Of a stretch of 64,000 nt of DNA, positions 8,685-17,529 are shown piece after piece. Position numbers and translations under genes: made by a program. The notes under the pieces are model-generated. The model saw only the letters and a program-made list of their open reading frames with translations, did no database searches and was not told the DNA's origin. The stretch's first letter is position 1, and the number at the start of each line of letters is the position of its first letter. This stretch comes from Rhizobium herbae (GTDB lineage: Bacteria; Pseudomonadota; Alphaproteobacteria; Rhizobiales; Rhizobiaceae), in NCBI RefSeq assembly GCF_019511375.1, contig NZ_JAEUAO010000004.1, positions 310,001 through 374,000 on the forward strand, in the 5' to 3' direction.

Positions 8685-9686
8685 TTATGCGGCCTTCGCC
8701 AGGTCCCGTTGCGCCTCGGCAAACAGGCGTACGGATTTAAGCCGCGCAGGCATGTCGTAGATCGGCATCGAGATGATCAACTCGTCGGCCTGCGTTTCTC
8801 CGAGGAAGCGGTCGAGCTTCGTCCTGATCGTTGCCGGACCGCCGACGACCGCATAGGTCATCGCGTGATCGACGAAGATCTTTTCCGTCTCGCTCCACAG
8901 CCCGTTCATGGCGACGACAGGCGGAGGAAACTGGCCGCGCGCATTGCGGCGTAGCGCCACGAAGGATTGCTGCATCGAGGTGAAGAGGTGGTTTGCCTCG
9001 TCGTCAGTCTCGGCGGCGACACCCATGATGCCGACCATGGCATGCGGATGGTCGAGATATTGTGACGGCTCGAAGCGCTCGCGATAGATCTCCAGCGCCG
9101 ACATAAGCATATCGGGCGCAAAATGCGAGGCGAAGGCAAAGGGCAGGCCAAGCATGCCGGCAAGATGGGCGCTGAAATGGCTGGAGCCGAGCAGCCAGAT
9201 CGGCACGTTGCTGTCGGCGCCGGGGATGGCGATCAGGTCCTGCCCCTCTTTGACCGGGCCGAGCAGCGCTTGCAATTCGACCACATCGTTCGGAAAATTG
9301 TTAGCGCTGGTTTCCATGTTGCGGCGAAGCGCTGCGGCGGTGCGCATGTCCGTTCCGGGGGCGCGGCCAAGGCCAAGATCGATACGGCCCGGATAAAGCG
9401 CTTCGAGTGTTCCGAACTGCTCGGCGATAACCAGCGGCGAATGGTTCGGCAGCATGATTCCGCCGGAGCCGACGCGGATCGTCTTCGTGCCGGCTGCCAC
9501 GTGGGCAATGACGATCGAGGTTGCGGCACTGGCAATGCCTTTCATGCCGTGATGCTCGGCCACCCAGAAGCGCTTGTAGCCCGCTGCTTCCGCTTCCTGC
9601 GCCAGTCGGCGCGAGTTCTGCAGGGCCTGGGACGGGTCGGACCCTTGCGTGATCGGCGAGAGGTCGAGGATGGAAAAGGGGACCAT
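8685..9686 (-). CDS. LLM-class flavin-dependent oxidoreductase
   Basis: 333-residue bacterial-luciferase-like flavoprotein, probably using FMNH2 with an unknown substrate. The TIM-barrel landmarks of the family are visible: [12 protein letters not shown] at the N-terminus, [16 protein letters not shown] near residue 39, [20 protein letters not shown] and [13 protein letters not shown] near residues 102-111. This combination fits the MsnO8/YhbW-type single-component LLM group. It is transcribed alone on the minus strand, between yebC and ruvC, and ends at the shared terminator. Confidence 0.9.
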   Translation of the reverse strand: MVPFSILDLSPITQGSDPSQALQNSRRLAQEAEAAGYKRFWVAEHHGMKGIASAATSIVIAHVAAGTKTIRVGSGGIMLPNHSPLVIAEQFGTLEALYPGRIDLGLGRAPGTDMRTAAALRRNMETSANNFPNDVVELQALLGPVKEGQDLIAIPGADSNVPIWLLGSSHFSAHLAGMLGLPFAFASHFAPDMLMSALEIYRERFEPSQYLDHPHAMVGIMGVAAETDDEANHLFTSMQQSFVALRRNARGQFPPPVVAMNGLWSETEKIFVDHAMTYAVVGGPATIRTKLDRFLGETQADELIISMPIYDMPARLKSVRLFAEAQRDLAKAA

Positions 9687-9856
9687 GATTAGCCTTCGAT
9701 CAACGATTTTGATGGAACCCTATGTAAGATCGAATTTCGTAAATCCAAGCCCGCCGTAGAGGAGGTGCAGGATCACTTCTTGCTCAATCATGCGAATGTT
9801 TTTGTTTTGTTCACATTTCGCTGGCAGCGTCCCGGTATCGGGAATAGGATTTCAAC

Positions 9857-10369
9857 ATGCAAAATACGATTCGTATCATCGGCATCGATCCCGGGCTTCG
9901 CCGCACTGGCTGGGGCATTATCGACACGCTCGGCAACTCCTTGCGCTTCGTCGCTTCAGGTACCGTCATCTCCGATGGCGACCTGGACCTTGCTTCGCGC
10001 CTTTGCCAGCTGCATGACGGATTGGCCGACGTGATCCACGGTCATAAACCGGATGAGGCGGCGGTCGAGCAGACCTTCGTCAACAAGGATGCGGTCGCGA
10101 CACTAAAGCTCGGACAAGCGCGCGGCATCGCCATGCTGGTCCCGGCGCGGGCCGGCTTGCAGGTCTCAGAATATGCGCCGAATGCAGTCAAGAAGGCGGT
10201 AATCGGTGTCGGCCACGGCGAGAAGCAGCAGATCCACATGATGCTGAAAATCCTGATGCCGAAGGCCGAATTCAAGGGCAATGATGCGGCCGATGCGCTG
10301 GCCATCGCCATCTGCCATGCGCACAATCGCGGTGCGGCACGGATGCGGCTGGCAGCGCTGGCGGGTTGA
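9857..10369 (+). CDS. ruvC: Holliday junction endodeoxyribonuclease RuvC
   Basis: 170-residue resolvase that cuts four-way junctions during recombinational repair. All catalytic acids are visible: Asp in [12 protein letters not shown], Glu in [20 protein letters not shown], and the two C-terminal Asp residues in [17 protein letters not shown]. The start is ATG 9857; frames starting upstream at 9765 or 9790 are out of frame. It is the first gene of a ruvC-ruvA-ruvB cluster that is interrupted by a toxin-antitoxin module on either side of ruvA. Confidence 0.96.
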   Translation: MQNTIRIIGIDPGLRRTGWGIIDTLGNSLRFVASGTVISDGDLDLASRLCQLHDGLADVIHGHKPDEAAVEQTFVNKDAVATLKLGQARGIAMLVPARAGLQVSEYAPNAVKKAVIGVGHGEKQQIHMMLKILMPKAEFKGNDAADALAIAICHAHNRGAARMRLAALAG

Positions 10370-10403
10370 TTTGTTCTTGACTTGTTCCGTATTGGCGGCT
10401 AAG

Positions 10404-10422
10404 TAATACTGCAGAGGTATTA
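10404..10422. promoter_or_regulatory. Palindrome upstream of vapB1, candidate operator
   Basis: TAATAC (10404-10409) and GTATTA (10417-10422) form a perfect inverted repeat around a 7-base spacer containing the AGAGG ribosome site. It ends two bases before the antitoxin ATG. AbrB-type antitoxins commonly autoregulate through such a repeat; binding here is an inference. Confidence 0.6.
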
Positions 10423-10424
10423 CC

Positions 10425-10691
10425 ATGCGCGTTACTGAAAAAGGCCAGGTCACCATCCCGAAGGAAATCAGAGACCGTCTAGGCATCGTGCCGGGATCGG
10501 AAGTTGATTTCGTTGCGTCGGGTAACGGCGCATTGCTGGTGCGCGTCGATAATCCCGAAGATCAAAATGTCATACGGGATTTCGACGACTGGGCCGCGCG
10601 CGTCAAGGGAACATTTGATACCGGTGGCATGACGACGGACGAGTTTATGCTTTGGCTGAGGGGCGAGCGTGACGATCTCCACTCTCGTTGA
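10425..10691 (+). CDS. AbrB/MazE-type antitoxin (VapB-like), module 1
   Basis: 88-residue protein with an N-terminal swapped-hairpin DNA-binding domain: RVTEKGQVTIPKEIRDRLGI then PGSEVDFV. The C-terminal half (about residues 45-88) would wrap the toxin. It overlaps the following PIN-domain gene by 23 bases, the usual antitoxin-toxin coupling. It sits between ruvC and ruvA and looks lower in GC than its neighbours, suggesting later insertion into the ruv cluster. Confidence 0.88.
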   Translation: MRVTEKGQVTIPKEIRDRLGIVPGSEVDFVASGNGALLVRVDNPEDQNVIRDFDDWAARVKGTFDTGGMTTDEFMLWLRGERDDLHSR

Positions 10692-11088
10692 TACGAATGT
10701 CTTTATCGATGTTCTTGGTCCTGAAACGCCTATTCGCCGTTGGTCGCTGGAGGCCTTGCGGCAGTCATTGCGTGATGGAATTTTAATCCTTAGTCCCGTC
10801 GTCTGGTCGGAACTTGCCGCATCGCCCATTTCCGAAGGCGAGTTGCTTGCCGCTTTGGGATGGCTGGATGCGAAGCGCGAAAATATACCGTTCGAAGCCG
10901 CTTTCCGTGCGGGAAAGGCGCATCGCGCCTATCGTCTCGCGGGTGGTCAGCGGGAAAGAACCTTGCCCGACTTCCTGATCGGCGCCCATGCAGACTGGCG
11001 GCGCTATCGTCTTTTGACGCGCGATGGAGCCAGATACAGTTCCTGTTTTCCTTCCGTCGAACTGATCACGCCGGAAAGCCACCCATGA
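10669..11088 (+). CDS. PIN-domain ribonuclease toxin (VapC-like), module 1
   Basis: 139-residue PIN domain. The acidic metal-binding residues are present: Asp in [11 protein letters not shown], Glu in WSELAA, Asp in [10 protein letters not shown] and Asp in LLTRDGARY. VapC toxins cleave specific tRNAs or rRNA when the antitoxin is lost. The start is a GTG at 10669 inside the antitoxin gene. The stop is followed 13 bases later by the ruvA ATG, so ruvA must be read from the same transcript or from a promoter inside this module. Confidence 0.88.
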   Translation: MTISTLVDTNVFIDVLGPETPIRRWSLEALRQSLRDGILILSPVVWSELAASPISEGELLAALGWLDAKRENIPFEAAFRAGKAHRAYRLAGGQRERTLPDFLIGAHADWRRYRLLTRDGARYSSCFPSVELITPESHP

Positions 11089-11101
11089 AGGACTTTGCGC
11101 C

Positions 11102-11719
11102 ATGATCGGCAAACTCAAGGGAACGATCGACGAGATCGGCGACGACCACGTGGTTCTCGACGTACACGGCGTCGGCTATGTCGCCCATTGCTCGTCGCGG
11201 ACATTGTCGAAGCTCGGCTCTCCTGGCGAGGCCGCGGTCTTGTTCATCGAAACCTATGTGCGCGAGGACCAGTTGCGGCTGTTCGGCTTCCTGACGGCGC
11301 TGGAGCGGGAGTGGTTCCGGCTCTTGCAGAGCGTCCAGGGCGTCGGCTCCAAGGTGGCGCTGGCGGTGCTCTCGGTCCTGACGCCCGGCGAACTGGCGAA
11401 TGCGATCGCGCTGCAGGACAAGACCTCCGTGTCGCGGGCGCCGGGTGTCGGCCCGAAGGTCGCGGTGCGCATCGTGACCGAACTGAAGAACAAGGCGCCC
11501 GCCTTCGCCGGCGAGGCGGCGGCCAATATCGGTCTGAAGCAGGAGCTTGGCGAAGGTGTCGCCGCAGCACCGGTGGCTGATGCGGTGTCGGCGCTCAGCA
11601 ATCTCGGCTACTCGCGTGATCAGGCGGCAAACGCCGTTGCGGCGGCCTTGAAGAATGGGGGCGAGGGCGCCGACAGCGCCAAGCTGATCCGGCTGGGGTT
11701 GAAGGAACTGGCGCGATAG
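11102..11719 (+). CDS. ruvA: Holliday junction branch migration protein RuvA
   Basis: 205-residue RuvA. The N-terminal OB domain ([20 protein letters not shown] then GVGY), two helix-hairpin-helix motifs ([15 protein letters not shown] and [20 protein letters not shown]) and the C-terminal three-helix domain III ([20 protein letters not shown]) that contacts RuvB are all recognisable. The tetramer binds the junction and loads RuvB. It is flanked upstream by the first and downstream by the second toxin-antitoxin module, a split rarely expected in ruv operons. Confidence 0.96.
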   Translation: MIGKLKGTIDEIGDDHVVLDVHGVGYVAHCSSRTLSKLGSPGEAAVLFIETYVREDQLRLFGFLTALEREWFRLLQSVQGVGSKVALAVLSVLTPGELANAIALQDKTSVSRAPGVGPKVAVRIVTELKNKAPAFAGEAAANIGLKQELGEGVAAAPVADAVSALSNLGYSRDQAANAVAAALKNGGEGADSAKLIRLGLKELAR

Positions 11720-11741
11720 TGCGTTGCTTTTTAGAGATCGC

Positions 11742-11763
11742 CTTACTATTTTAGAAAAGTAAG
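11742..11763. repeat. AT-rich inverted repeat between ruvA and vapB2
   Basis: CTTAC (11742-11746) pairs with GTAAG (11759-11763), and the inner TTTT with AAAA, leaving a two-base bulge. It lies 20 bases upstream of the second antitoxin gene. It could be an operator of module 2 or a weak terminator for ruvA. Confidence 0.5.
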
Positions 11764-11782
11764 AATATCGGCGGGATATGTG

Positions 11783-12061
11783 ATGGGACATCATGCGACG
11801 ATTACGTCAAAAGGCCAGATGACAGTGCCTAAGGCCGTTCGGGAGGCGCTCAATATTAAGCCCGGCGACAAATGCTATGTTTGGGTTCGCGATGGAGAAA
11901 TGATCGTTATTCCTCGCAACAAGTGCCTTGCCGATTTGGCTGGCATACTGGGTGAGCCACCTTATGGAACAGGTGCGACGATTGACGACTTGTCTAAGGC
12001 GGCCATGGATGGCGCCGCGGATCACGTGATGCGTTCCATTCGGCAGGCAGACCCAGACTGA
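11783..12061 (+). CDS. AbrB/MazE-type antitoxin (VapB-like), module 2
   Basis: 92-residue protein with the same N-terminal AbrB-type fold as module 1 (ATITSKGQMTVPKAVREALN then IKPGDKCYVWV) but otherwise clearly different, so the modules are not a recent duplication. The ATG at 11783 is chosen over a GTG three bases earlier. Its stop overlaps the next ATG by one base (TGATG). Its codons are more A/T-rich than those of ruvA and ruvB. Confidence 0.88.
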   Translation: MGHHATITSKGQMTVPKAVREALNIKPGDKCYVWVRDGEMIVIPRNKCLADLAGILGEPPYGTGATIDDLSKAAMDGAADHVMRSIRQADPD

Positions 12062-12465
12062 TGGCGCGTATTGGTGTGGACACCAACATTCTGGTTCGCC
12101 TGTTTGTGAAGGACGACGCCGAACAATTTGCGACTATTGCGCGCCTAGTTCGAAGCCTTGGGGAGGAAGACGTATTCTTCATCAATATTGTTGTCCTGAT
12201 CGAAACGCTATGGACGTTGCGCGGACAATACGGCTATCGGAAATCGGAACTGCTTGCTTTGGTCCAAGCACTCCTGGAGCGCGGCGACCTCGAAATCGAT
12301 CAATATGAAATCGTCGGGAACGCGATTAATCTTTCGAGACTTTTGGGTGCGGACATATCCGACGCGCTGATCGGTGAATTGAACCGGCTCTCCGGTTGCG
12401 ACCGTACTCTCACTTTCGATGCCAAAGCTGCCAAAACTGTCCCCGGAATGGAACTCCTCGCATGA
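12061..12465 (+). CDS. PIN-domain ribonuclease toxin (VapC-like), module 2
   Basis: 134-residue PIN-domain protein. Conserved acids are seen in [11 protein letters not shown], in VLIETLWTL, in [11 protein letters not shown] and in [10 protein letters not shown]. It is therefore a likely magnesium-dependent RNase toxin paired with the antitoxin just upstream. Its stop codon overlaps the ruvB start as ATGA, so ribosomes finishing the toxin can restart on ruvB. This makes ruvB expression potentially dependent on the toxin-antitoxin operon. Confidence 0.88.
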   Translation: MARIGVDTNILVRLFVKDDAEQFATIARLVRSLGEEDVFFINIVVLIETLWTLRGQYGYRKSELLALVQALLERGDLEIDQYEIVGNAINLSRLLGADISDALIGELNRLSGCDRTLTFDAKAAKTVPGMELLA

Positions 12466-13502
12466 CCGATGCCGCACGTTTGATCACACCGGAAAAGCGG
12501 GGCGAGGACCTTGATACGACGCTGCGGCCGCAATCGCTCGACGAGTTTACCGGCCAGGCGGAGGCGCGCGCCAATCTGAAAGTGTTCATCGAAGCGGCGA
12601 AGAACCGCGGCGAGGCGCTGGATCACGTGCTGTTCGTCGGCCCGCCCGGCCTCGGCAAGACGACGTTGGCGCAGATCATGGCCAAGGAACTGGGCGTCAA
12701 TTTCCGTTCGACCTCTGGTCCGGTGATTGCCAAGGCGGGAGACCTTGCGGCGCTCCTCACCAATCTCGAAGACCGCGACGTGCTGTTCATCGACGAGATC
12801 CACCGGCTCAACCCGGCTGTGGAGGAAATCCTCTATCCGGCGATGGAAGACTTCCAGCTCGACCTGATCATCGGCGAAGGGCCGGCGGCGCGCTCGGTGA
12901 AGATCGACCTGTCGAAATTCACGCTGGTGGCCGCTACCACGCGGCTCGGCCTTCTGACCACGCCGCTGCGTGACCGTTTTGGCATTCCCGTGCGGCTCAG
13001 TTTCTATACCGTGGAAGAACTGGAACTGATCGTTCGGCGCGGCGCCCGGCTGATGGGGCTTGGCATTACCGACGATGGCGCCCGCGAGATCGCCCGGCGC
13101 TCGCGCGGAACGCCGCGCATTGCCGGCAGGCTCTTGCGCCGGGTGCGTGATTTCGCCGAGGTGGCAAAGGCCGAAGCGGTGACCAAGCAGATCGCGGACG
13201 AGGCGCTGACGCGGCTTCTGGTCGACAATATGGGCCTCGACCAGCTGGACAAGCGCTATCTCACCATGATCGCGCTCAATTTCGGCGGCGGTCCCGTTGG
13301 CATCGAGACCATTGCCGCCGGGCTCTCCGAGCCGCGCGACGCCATCGAGGACATCATCGAGCCCTACATGATCCAGCAGGGTTTTATCCAGCGCACGCCG
13401 CGCGGGCGTGTTTTGACCGCAAATGCATGGAAACATCTTGGATTACAGGTGCCCAAGGATCTGGAAGCCACCCAGTTCCGCCTGTTCCAAGAGGACGATT
13501 GA
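12462..13502 (+). CDS. ruvB: Holliday junction branch migration helicase RuvB
   Basis: 346-residue AAA+ motor, the usual RuvB length. Walker [13 protein letters not shown] lies at about residues 60-71, Walker [12 protein letters not shown] near 107-117, sensor 1 [17 protein letters not shown] near 157, and the sensor-2 arginine in [21 protein letters not shown]-terminal winged helix ends the protein. Start ATG 12462 ([18 protein letters not shown]) is supported by the family N-terminus; it is formed by the ATGA overlap with the second PIN toxin gene. Confidence 0.97.
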   Translation: MTDAARLITPEKRGEDLDTTLRPQSLDEFTGQAEARANLKVFIEAAKNRGEALDHVLFVGPPGLGKTTLAQIMAKELGVNFRSTSGPVIAKAGDLAALLTNLEDRDVLFIDEIHRLNPAVEEILYPAMEDFQLDLIIGEGPAARSVKIDLSKFTLVAATTRLGLLTTPLRDRFGIPVRLSFYTVEELELIVRRGARLMGLGITDDGAREIARRSRGTPRIAGRLLRRVRDFAEVAKAEAVTKQIADEALTRLLVDNMGLDQLDKRYLTMIALNFGGGPVGIETIAAGLSEPRDAIEDIIEPYMIQQGFIQRTPRGRVLTANAWKHLGLQVPKDLEATQFRLFQEDD

Positions 13503-14405
13503 GTGATCACACGGCGCGGCTTTCTGAAATTTCTCGGTGGCGGCGTCGGCGGGATGATGGCGCTCGGCGGCTATGCCTTCGCCTTCGAGCCGCTTGTCCG
13601 GTTGAATGTCACGCGCTACAGGCTGACGCCGCCGGGCTGGACGCCGGGGCTGAAGCTGCGGGTGGTTGCCCTGGCCGACATTCACGCCTGCGAGCCTTGG
13701 ATGTCGGCCAGTCGCATCGCGTCCATTTGTGCTCATGCCAACACGCTCGGCGGTGACGTCACGGTTCTTCTTGGCGACTACGCCACGGGCATGAATCTTG
13801 TGACGCGCTACGTGCATTCGGACGAATGGTCGAAGGCGCTTGCAACCTTGAGCGCGCCGCTCGGTGTCCATGCGATCCTCGGCAATCACGACTGGTGGGA
13901 AGACAAGGCCGCGCAGCAGATCGGTAGTGGCGACACGTTCGGGCACCGCGCGCTGCGAGATGTCGGCATTCCGGTCTATGGCAACAAGGCGGTCCGCCTG
14001 GAAAAAGATGGGCATGGATTCTGGCTTGCCGGCCTTGAGGACCAACTGGCCCTTCTGCCGGGCAAGAAGTGGAACCGCCAATGGATGACCGGGCTCGAGG
14101 ACCTCGATGGAACACTGGCGCAAGTGACCGATGATGCGCCGGTCATCCTGCTTGCGCATGAGCCCGATATCTTTCCCAAGGTCCCGAAACGCGTTTCGCT
14201 GACGCTGTCGGGGCATACGCATGGCGGGCAGGTACGTCTTTTCGGCCGTTCACCGGTCGTGCCGTCGCGTTTCGGCGATCGTTATGCCTACGGCCATGTT
14301 GTCGAGAATGATCGAAATATCATTATTTCGGGTGGTCTCGGCTGCTCCATCGCGCCCATCCGCTTCGGCTCGCCGCCGGAAATCGTCGTTATTGATCTCG
14401 GATAA
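13503..14405 (+). CDS. TAT-exported metallophosphoesterase
   Basis: 300-residue calcineurin-like phosphoesterase, of the YkuE/YaeI type. It starts with a twin-arginine signal (MITRRGFLKFLGGGVGGM), so it should be exported folded. Metal-binding motifs are all present: ALADIHAC near residue 58, LLGDYATG near 90, AILGNHDWW near 123, LLAHEPDIF near 217 and LSGHTHGGQVRLFG near 236. The start is a GTG directly after the ruvB stop, so it is likely translated from the ruv transcript. Homologs act on phospholipids or UDP-lipid precursors; the substrate here is unknown. Confidence 0.9.
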   Translation: MITRRGFLKFLGGGVGGMMALGGYAFAFEPLVRLNVTRYRLTPPGWTPGLKLRVVALADIHACEPWMSASRIASICAHANTLGGDVTVLLGDYATGMNLVTRYVHSDEWSKALATLSAPLGVHAILGNHDWWEDKAAQQIGSGDTFGHRALRDVGIPVYGNKAVRLEKDGHGFWLAGLEDQLALLPGKKWNRQWMTGLEDLDGTLAQVTDDAPVILLAHEPDIFPKVPKRVSLTLSGHTHGGQVRLFGRSPVVPSRFGDRYAYGHVVENDRNIIISGGLGCSIAPIRFGSPPEIVVIDLG

Positions 14406-14416
14406 CCTGGGATCCG

Positions 14417-15304
14417 TTAAGCCAGCCCTTCGATCGTTCGCCGCAGCAGGTCCCTGCCGCCGGGCTTCCAGCCCAGCGCCTCGATCTTGCAGGTTGCCAT
14501 CCGGTTATATGCGCTGCCATCCGCTGATCCCGGCAGCGGATGCGGACAGTGGGTCACCCGCTGAAGCATTGAGAGGATTTCATGGTTGTCGGTCAGGATA
14601 TCCGACAGGTTGAAGGTCTCGCCATTGATTCGCACGGCGTCGGCCTCCAGCATCAACCGCACAGCTTTGGCGACATCCTCGCCATGCACTTCCGTCGCGG
14701 CGCGAGGACAGACAGCCTTTCCCGACAGGTAGTTTTCAAAAAGTGTTGCCCATTTGTGTTTTCGGCCCGGCCCCGCGGGACCGTAAATCCCGGTGGCCCG
14801 CAGGCTGACGCCGACGAAGCCATGGCCGCAAAGCGCAAGCAGGCTGCGCTCGGCCTGCAGCTTCACCTCGCCATAGAGCGTATCGGGCTTGGCCTGCATT
14901 CCTTCGCTCAGCGTAGTGCCGCCGGCTTGCAGACCGTAGGCGGCGCGGCTCGACAGGAAAACACAGCGGCGCACACCGGCATCGCGCGCTGTTTCAAACA
15001 GCCTTACGCTGCCGTCCAGATTGGCGCGACGAAATCGATCTGGCTCGCTTCCTTCGCCACCGCGGTATTTTTCGGGCAGGTGATCGAAGGCGGCGTGGAC
15101 GAAATAGTAGATGTTGTCGAAGGCCTCGATCTGGTCTGCTTCGGGATCGAGGATCAACGGAACGAAGGGAACGTCCTTTGAAAAGAAGCCCGGTTCGGGC
15201 GCGGTGCGGCCGCCAACGGTGACCTTGTAGCCGCCCGCCAGCAGGTGCTCGACGATGAAGCGGCCAACATAGCCTGTGCCGCCGGAAACGAGAACGCGGG
15301 TCAT
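14417..15304 (-). CDS. sqdC: NAD-dependent epimerase/reductase, SqdC-like
   Basis: 295-residue extended short-chain dehydrogenase. The N-terminal Rossmann motif reads VLVSGGTGYVGRFIVEHLLA; the catalytic region includes FLSSRAAYG and TLYGEVKLQAERSL, with the YxxxK pair. Its position as last gene after sqdB and the glycosyltransferase gene matches the Sinorhizobium sqdBDC operon, in which SqdC is a reductase-like protein of unsettled role in sulfolipid synthesis. Start ATG 15304 is used; the longer frame back to 15358 overlaps the upstream gene and lacks family similarity. The specific name is by context. Confidence 0.75.
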   Translation of the reverse strand: MTRVLVSGGTGYVGRFIVEHLLAGGYKVTVGGRTAPEPGFFSKDVPFVPLILDPEADQIEAFDNIYYFVHAAFDHLPEKYRGGEGSEPDRFRRANLDGSVRLFETARDAGVRRCVFLSSRAAYGLQAGGTTLSEGMQAKPDTLYGEVKLQAERSLLALCGHGFVGVSLRATGIYGPAGPGRKHKWATLFENYLSGKAVCPRAATEVHGEDVAKAVRLMLEADAVRINGETFNLSDILTDNHEILSMLQRVTHCPHPLPGSADGSAYNRMATCKIEALGWKPGGRDLLRRTIEGLA

Positions 15305-15317
15305 GAGCTTCCTGAAT

Positions 15318-16190
15318 TCAGTCCGGGTTTGGCGGGCCCGGATTTGGCAGATTGGCAATGTCCGGGAGGTTCTCGCCCGTGAAGAAAGCGTGCCACAGGT
15401 TGATCAGCGGTCGCAGCCTTTCTTCCTTTGGATGTCCCTTTTCCCAAGGTTTTTCATATTGGTAGTGCAGCACGCCGATCGAAGCCCAATCCCACAGCTC
15501 CGGCATGTTGAACCAGACATATTGCAGCATGTTCATCGTGACAGGCAGGCCGTGCCAGTCGGGGAAGAAATTCTCAAGAAAGGTCTGGTCGGTGCGCGGC
15601 CAGAAGGCGCCGGGCGCATCCAGCCGTGCCAGCATGGTTTCGAACGTTCGGCGTGAGGGCTGGGCGACGAAGACGCCCGAGTTCAGCCTGTGAAAGTCGG
15701 CAATGCTCTCGTAGACATTGGGGGCTGCGGAAAATTCGGGATAGGCGAAATAACGGTCGATATTCCTCAGCACCAGCGCGTCGGCATCGATGAAGATGCA
15801 GCGGTCGTATCCCGTGAGTTGCCAGAGCCGCAGCTTGCAGAAGTTATCGAGCGGCGAGTGGAAGTCGGGTTTGCGGCCCTTGGTGAAAGGGGCGTTGTCA
15901 TGAACATTCTTGCGGCCATGACGTTCGTTGAAGGCGCCCGACAGCGGCAGGAGGTCGGTGGCAACCAGCCGGCAGCCCAGCGCGATTAATGGCTCCAGTG
16001 CCGACGTGCTCAGTCCGCCCGTATGGAGTACGACAATATCCGCAAGGGTGCCCGTAAGCCTGATGGAGCGGGCAAGCGCCCTCGCTCCCATGGCATAGTC
16101 GGCGTTTGTCACCAGCGTGACGAACGCATTGCGGGATCCGGGGGGACCGGAAGGTGTCATGCCATCACAAACCAGACCGGATTGCGTCAT
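15318..16190 (-). CDS. sqdD: Glycogenin-like glycosyltransferase, SqdD
   Basis: 290-residue family-8-type glycosyltransferase. Landmarks are AFVTLVTNADYAMGARALAR at the start of the nucleotide-binding fold, the metal-binding DxD in CIFIDADALVLRNID, and FNSGVFVAQPS-like LNSGVFVAQPS. In Rhodobacter and Sinorhizobium SqdD resembles glycogenin and is thought to move sulfoquinovose from UDP-sulfoquinovose to diacylglycerol. Its start overlaps the sqdB stop by four bases, and the gap to sqdC is 13 bases, so the three genes form one operon. Confidence 0.82.
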   Translation of the reverse strand: MTQSGLVCDGMTPSGPPGSRNAFVTLVTNADYAMGARALARSIRLTGTLADIVVLHTGGLSTSALEPLIALGCRLVATDLLPLSGAFNERHGRKNVHDNAPFTKGRKPDFHSPLDNFCKLRLWQLTGYDRCIFIDADALVLRNIDRYFAYPEFSAAPNVYESIADFHRLNSGVFVAQPSRRTFETMLARLDAPGAFWPRTDQTFLENFFPDWHGLPVTMNMLQYVWFNMPELWDWASIGVLHYQYEKPWEKGHPKEERLRPLINLWHAFFTGENLPDIANLPNPGPPNPD

Positions 16191-17407
16191 GAAACGGATT
16201 TCAGCCTCCGTCCTTCCGGATCGTGGTTGATCTTGGTGGCAATGCCCTTCGTCCAGGCCGAAACGGCCGGAATGCGGCTGCGGTCGACGCGATAGGCATA
16301 TGTCCTGCCCACGTCGATGATTTCCGCAAGCAGACCGTCCTGCAGCCTCGTTGGATTGAGGCCGAGTTCCTGGAACTTCTCGTTGCGAACGACGAGATCG
16401 TTTTCCGCAGCTTCCTTGCGCGGGTTGGGCAGCCAGGCGATTTCCGAGCCCGTGAGGGCGGCGATCATTTCCGCAAGATCGCGAATCCGGTGCGTCTCGG
16501 TCATCTGGTTGAAGATTTCGACGCGGGCGCCGCGCTGGGGCGGGTTCATCAGCGCCAGCTCGATGCAGCGCACCGAATCCTGGATATGAATGAAGGCGCG
16601 GGTCTGGCCGCCGGTGCCATGCACGGTCAGCGGATAACCAATGGCCGCCTGGATCAGGAAGCGGTTGAGCACCGTGCCATAGTCGCCGTCATAGTCGAAG
16701 CGGTTGATCAGCTGTGTGTGGCGGCGGGTCTGCTTGGTGTGGGTGCCCCAGACGATGCCCTGATGCAGATCGGTGATCCGCATGCCGTCGTTCCTGGCGT
16801 AAAACTGGAACAGCAACTGATCGAGGCATTTGGTCAGGTGGTAGATCGAGCCGGGATTTGCCGGATAGAGGATGTCCTGGGCGACGGTGCGGCCATCCTC
16901 AGTCTCGATGCCAACCGGCAGATAGCCTTCCGGGATCGCCGCGCCGACGGTCGAATAGCCGTAGACGCCCATCGTGCCGAGATGGACAAGGTGGGCGTCG
17001 AGGCCGATCTCGACCAGCGCGTTCAAGAGGTTGTGGGTGGCGTTGACGTTGTTGTTGACCGTGTAGTTCTTGTGGCGGTCGCTCTTCATCGAATAGGGGG
17101 CTGCGCGCTGCTCGGCGAAGTGGATGACGGCGTCGGGGCGATGTTCGGCGAGCCAGTTTTTCAGGAGTTCGTAATCGCGGGCGAGGTCGATCAGATGAAA
17201 ATGGATGCGGCGGCCGGTCTCGGCATGCCAGATGCGGGTTCGTTCCTGAATGGAATCCATCGGGGTGAGAGACTGAACCCCGAGTTCCGTGTCGATCCAC
17301 CGCCGCGAAAGATTGTCGAGAATGTGAATGTCATGCCCGGCGTCGGACAAATGCAGGGCAGTCGGCCAGCCGACGAAGCCATCACCGCCAAGGACAGCAA
17401 TCTTCAT
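16187..17407 (-). CDS. sqdB: UDP-sulfoquinovose synthase
   Basis: 406-residue SqdB/SQD1 enzyme, which adds sulfite to UDP-glucose to form UDP-sulfoquinovose, the head-group donor for sulfolipid. The NAD-binding motif VLGGDGFVGWPTALHLSDAG, the NLSRRWIDTELG segment, FAEQRAAPYSMKSD, the SIYHLTKCLDQ catalytic YxxxK region and GTGGQTRAFIHIQD are all typical. Sulfolipids replace phospholipids under phosphate limitation in rhizobia; no convincing Pho box was identified by eye. The ATG at 17407 matches the family N-terminus MKIAVLGG. Confidence 0.93.
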   Translation of the reverse strand: MKIAVLGGDGFVGWPTALHLSDAGHDIHILDNLSRRWIDTELGVQSLTPMDSIQERTRIWHAETGRRIHFHLIDLARDYELLKNWLAEHRPDAVIHFAEQRAAPYSMKSDRHKNYTVNNNVNATHNLLNALVEIGLDAHLVHLGTMGVYGYSTVGAAIPEGYLPVGIETEDGRTVAQDILYPANPGSIYHLTKCLDQLLFQFYARNDGMRITDLHQGIVWGTHTKQTRRHTQLINRFDYDGDYGTVLNRFLIQAAIGYPLTVHGTGGQTRAFIHIQDSVRCIELALMNPPQRGARVEIFNQMTETHRIRDLAEMIAALTGSEIAWLPNPRKEAAENDLVVRNEKFQELGLNPTRLQDGLLAEIIDVGRTYAYRVDRSRIPAVSAWTKGIATKINHDPEGRRLKSVS

Positions 17408-17529
17408 GCAGCGAATCTCCTCACGTGGAAAATTATGTGACGGTGATAGGGACGGAATGTGACAAGACGACAATGCTTGCCAAACGGCGTTTGTTCCGCC
17501 ACAGGAAAAGAAAACTTCCGAGGTTGTGA

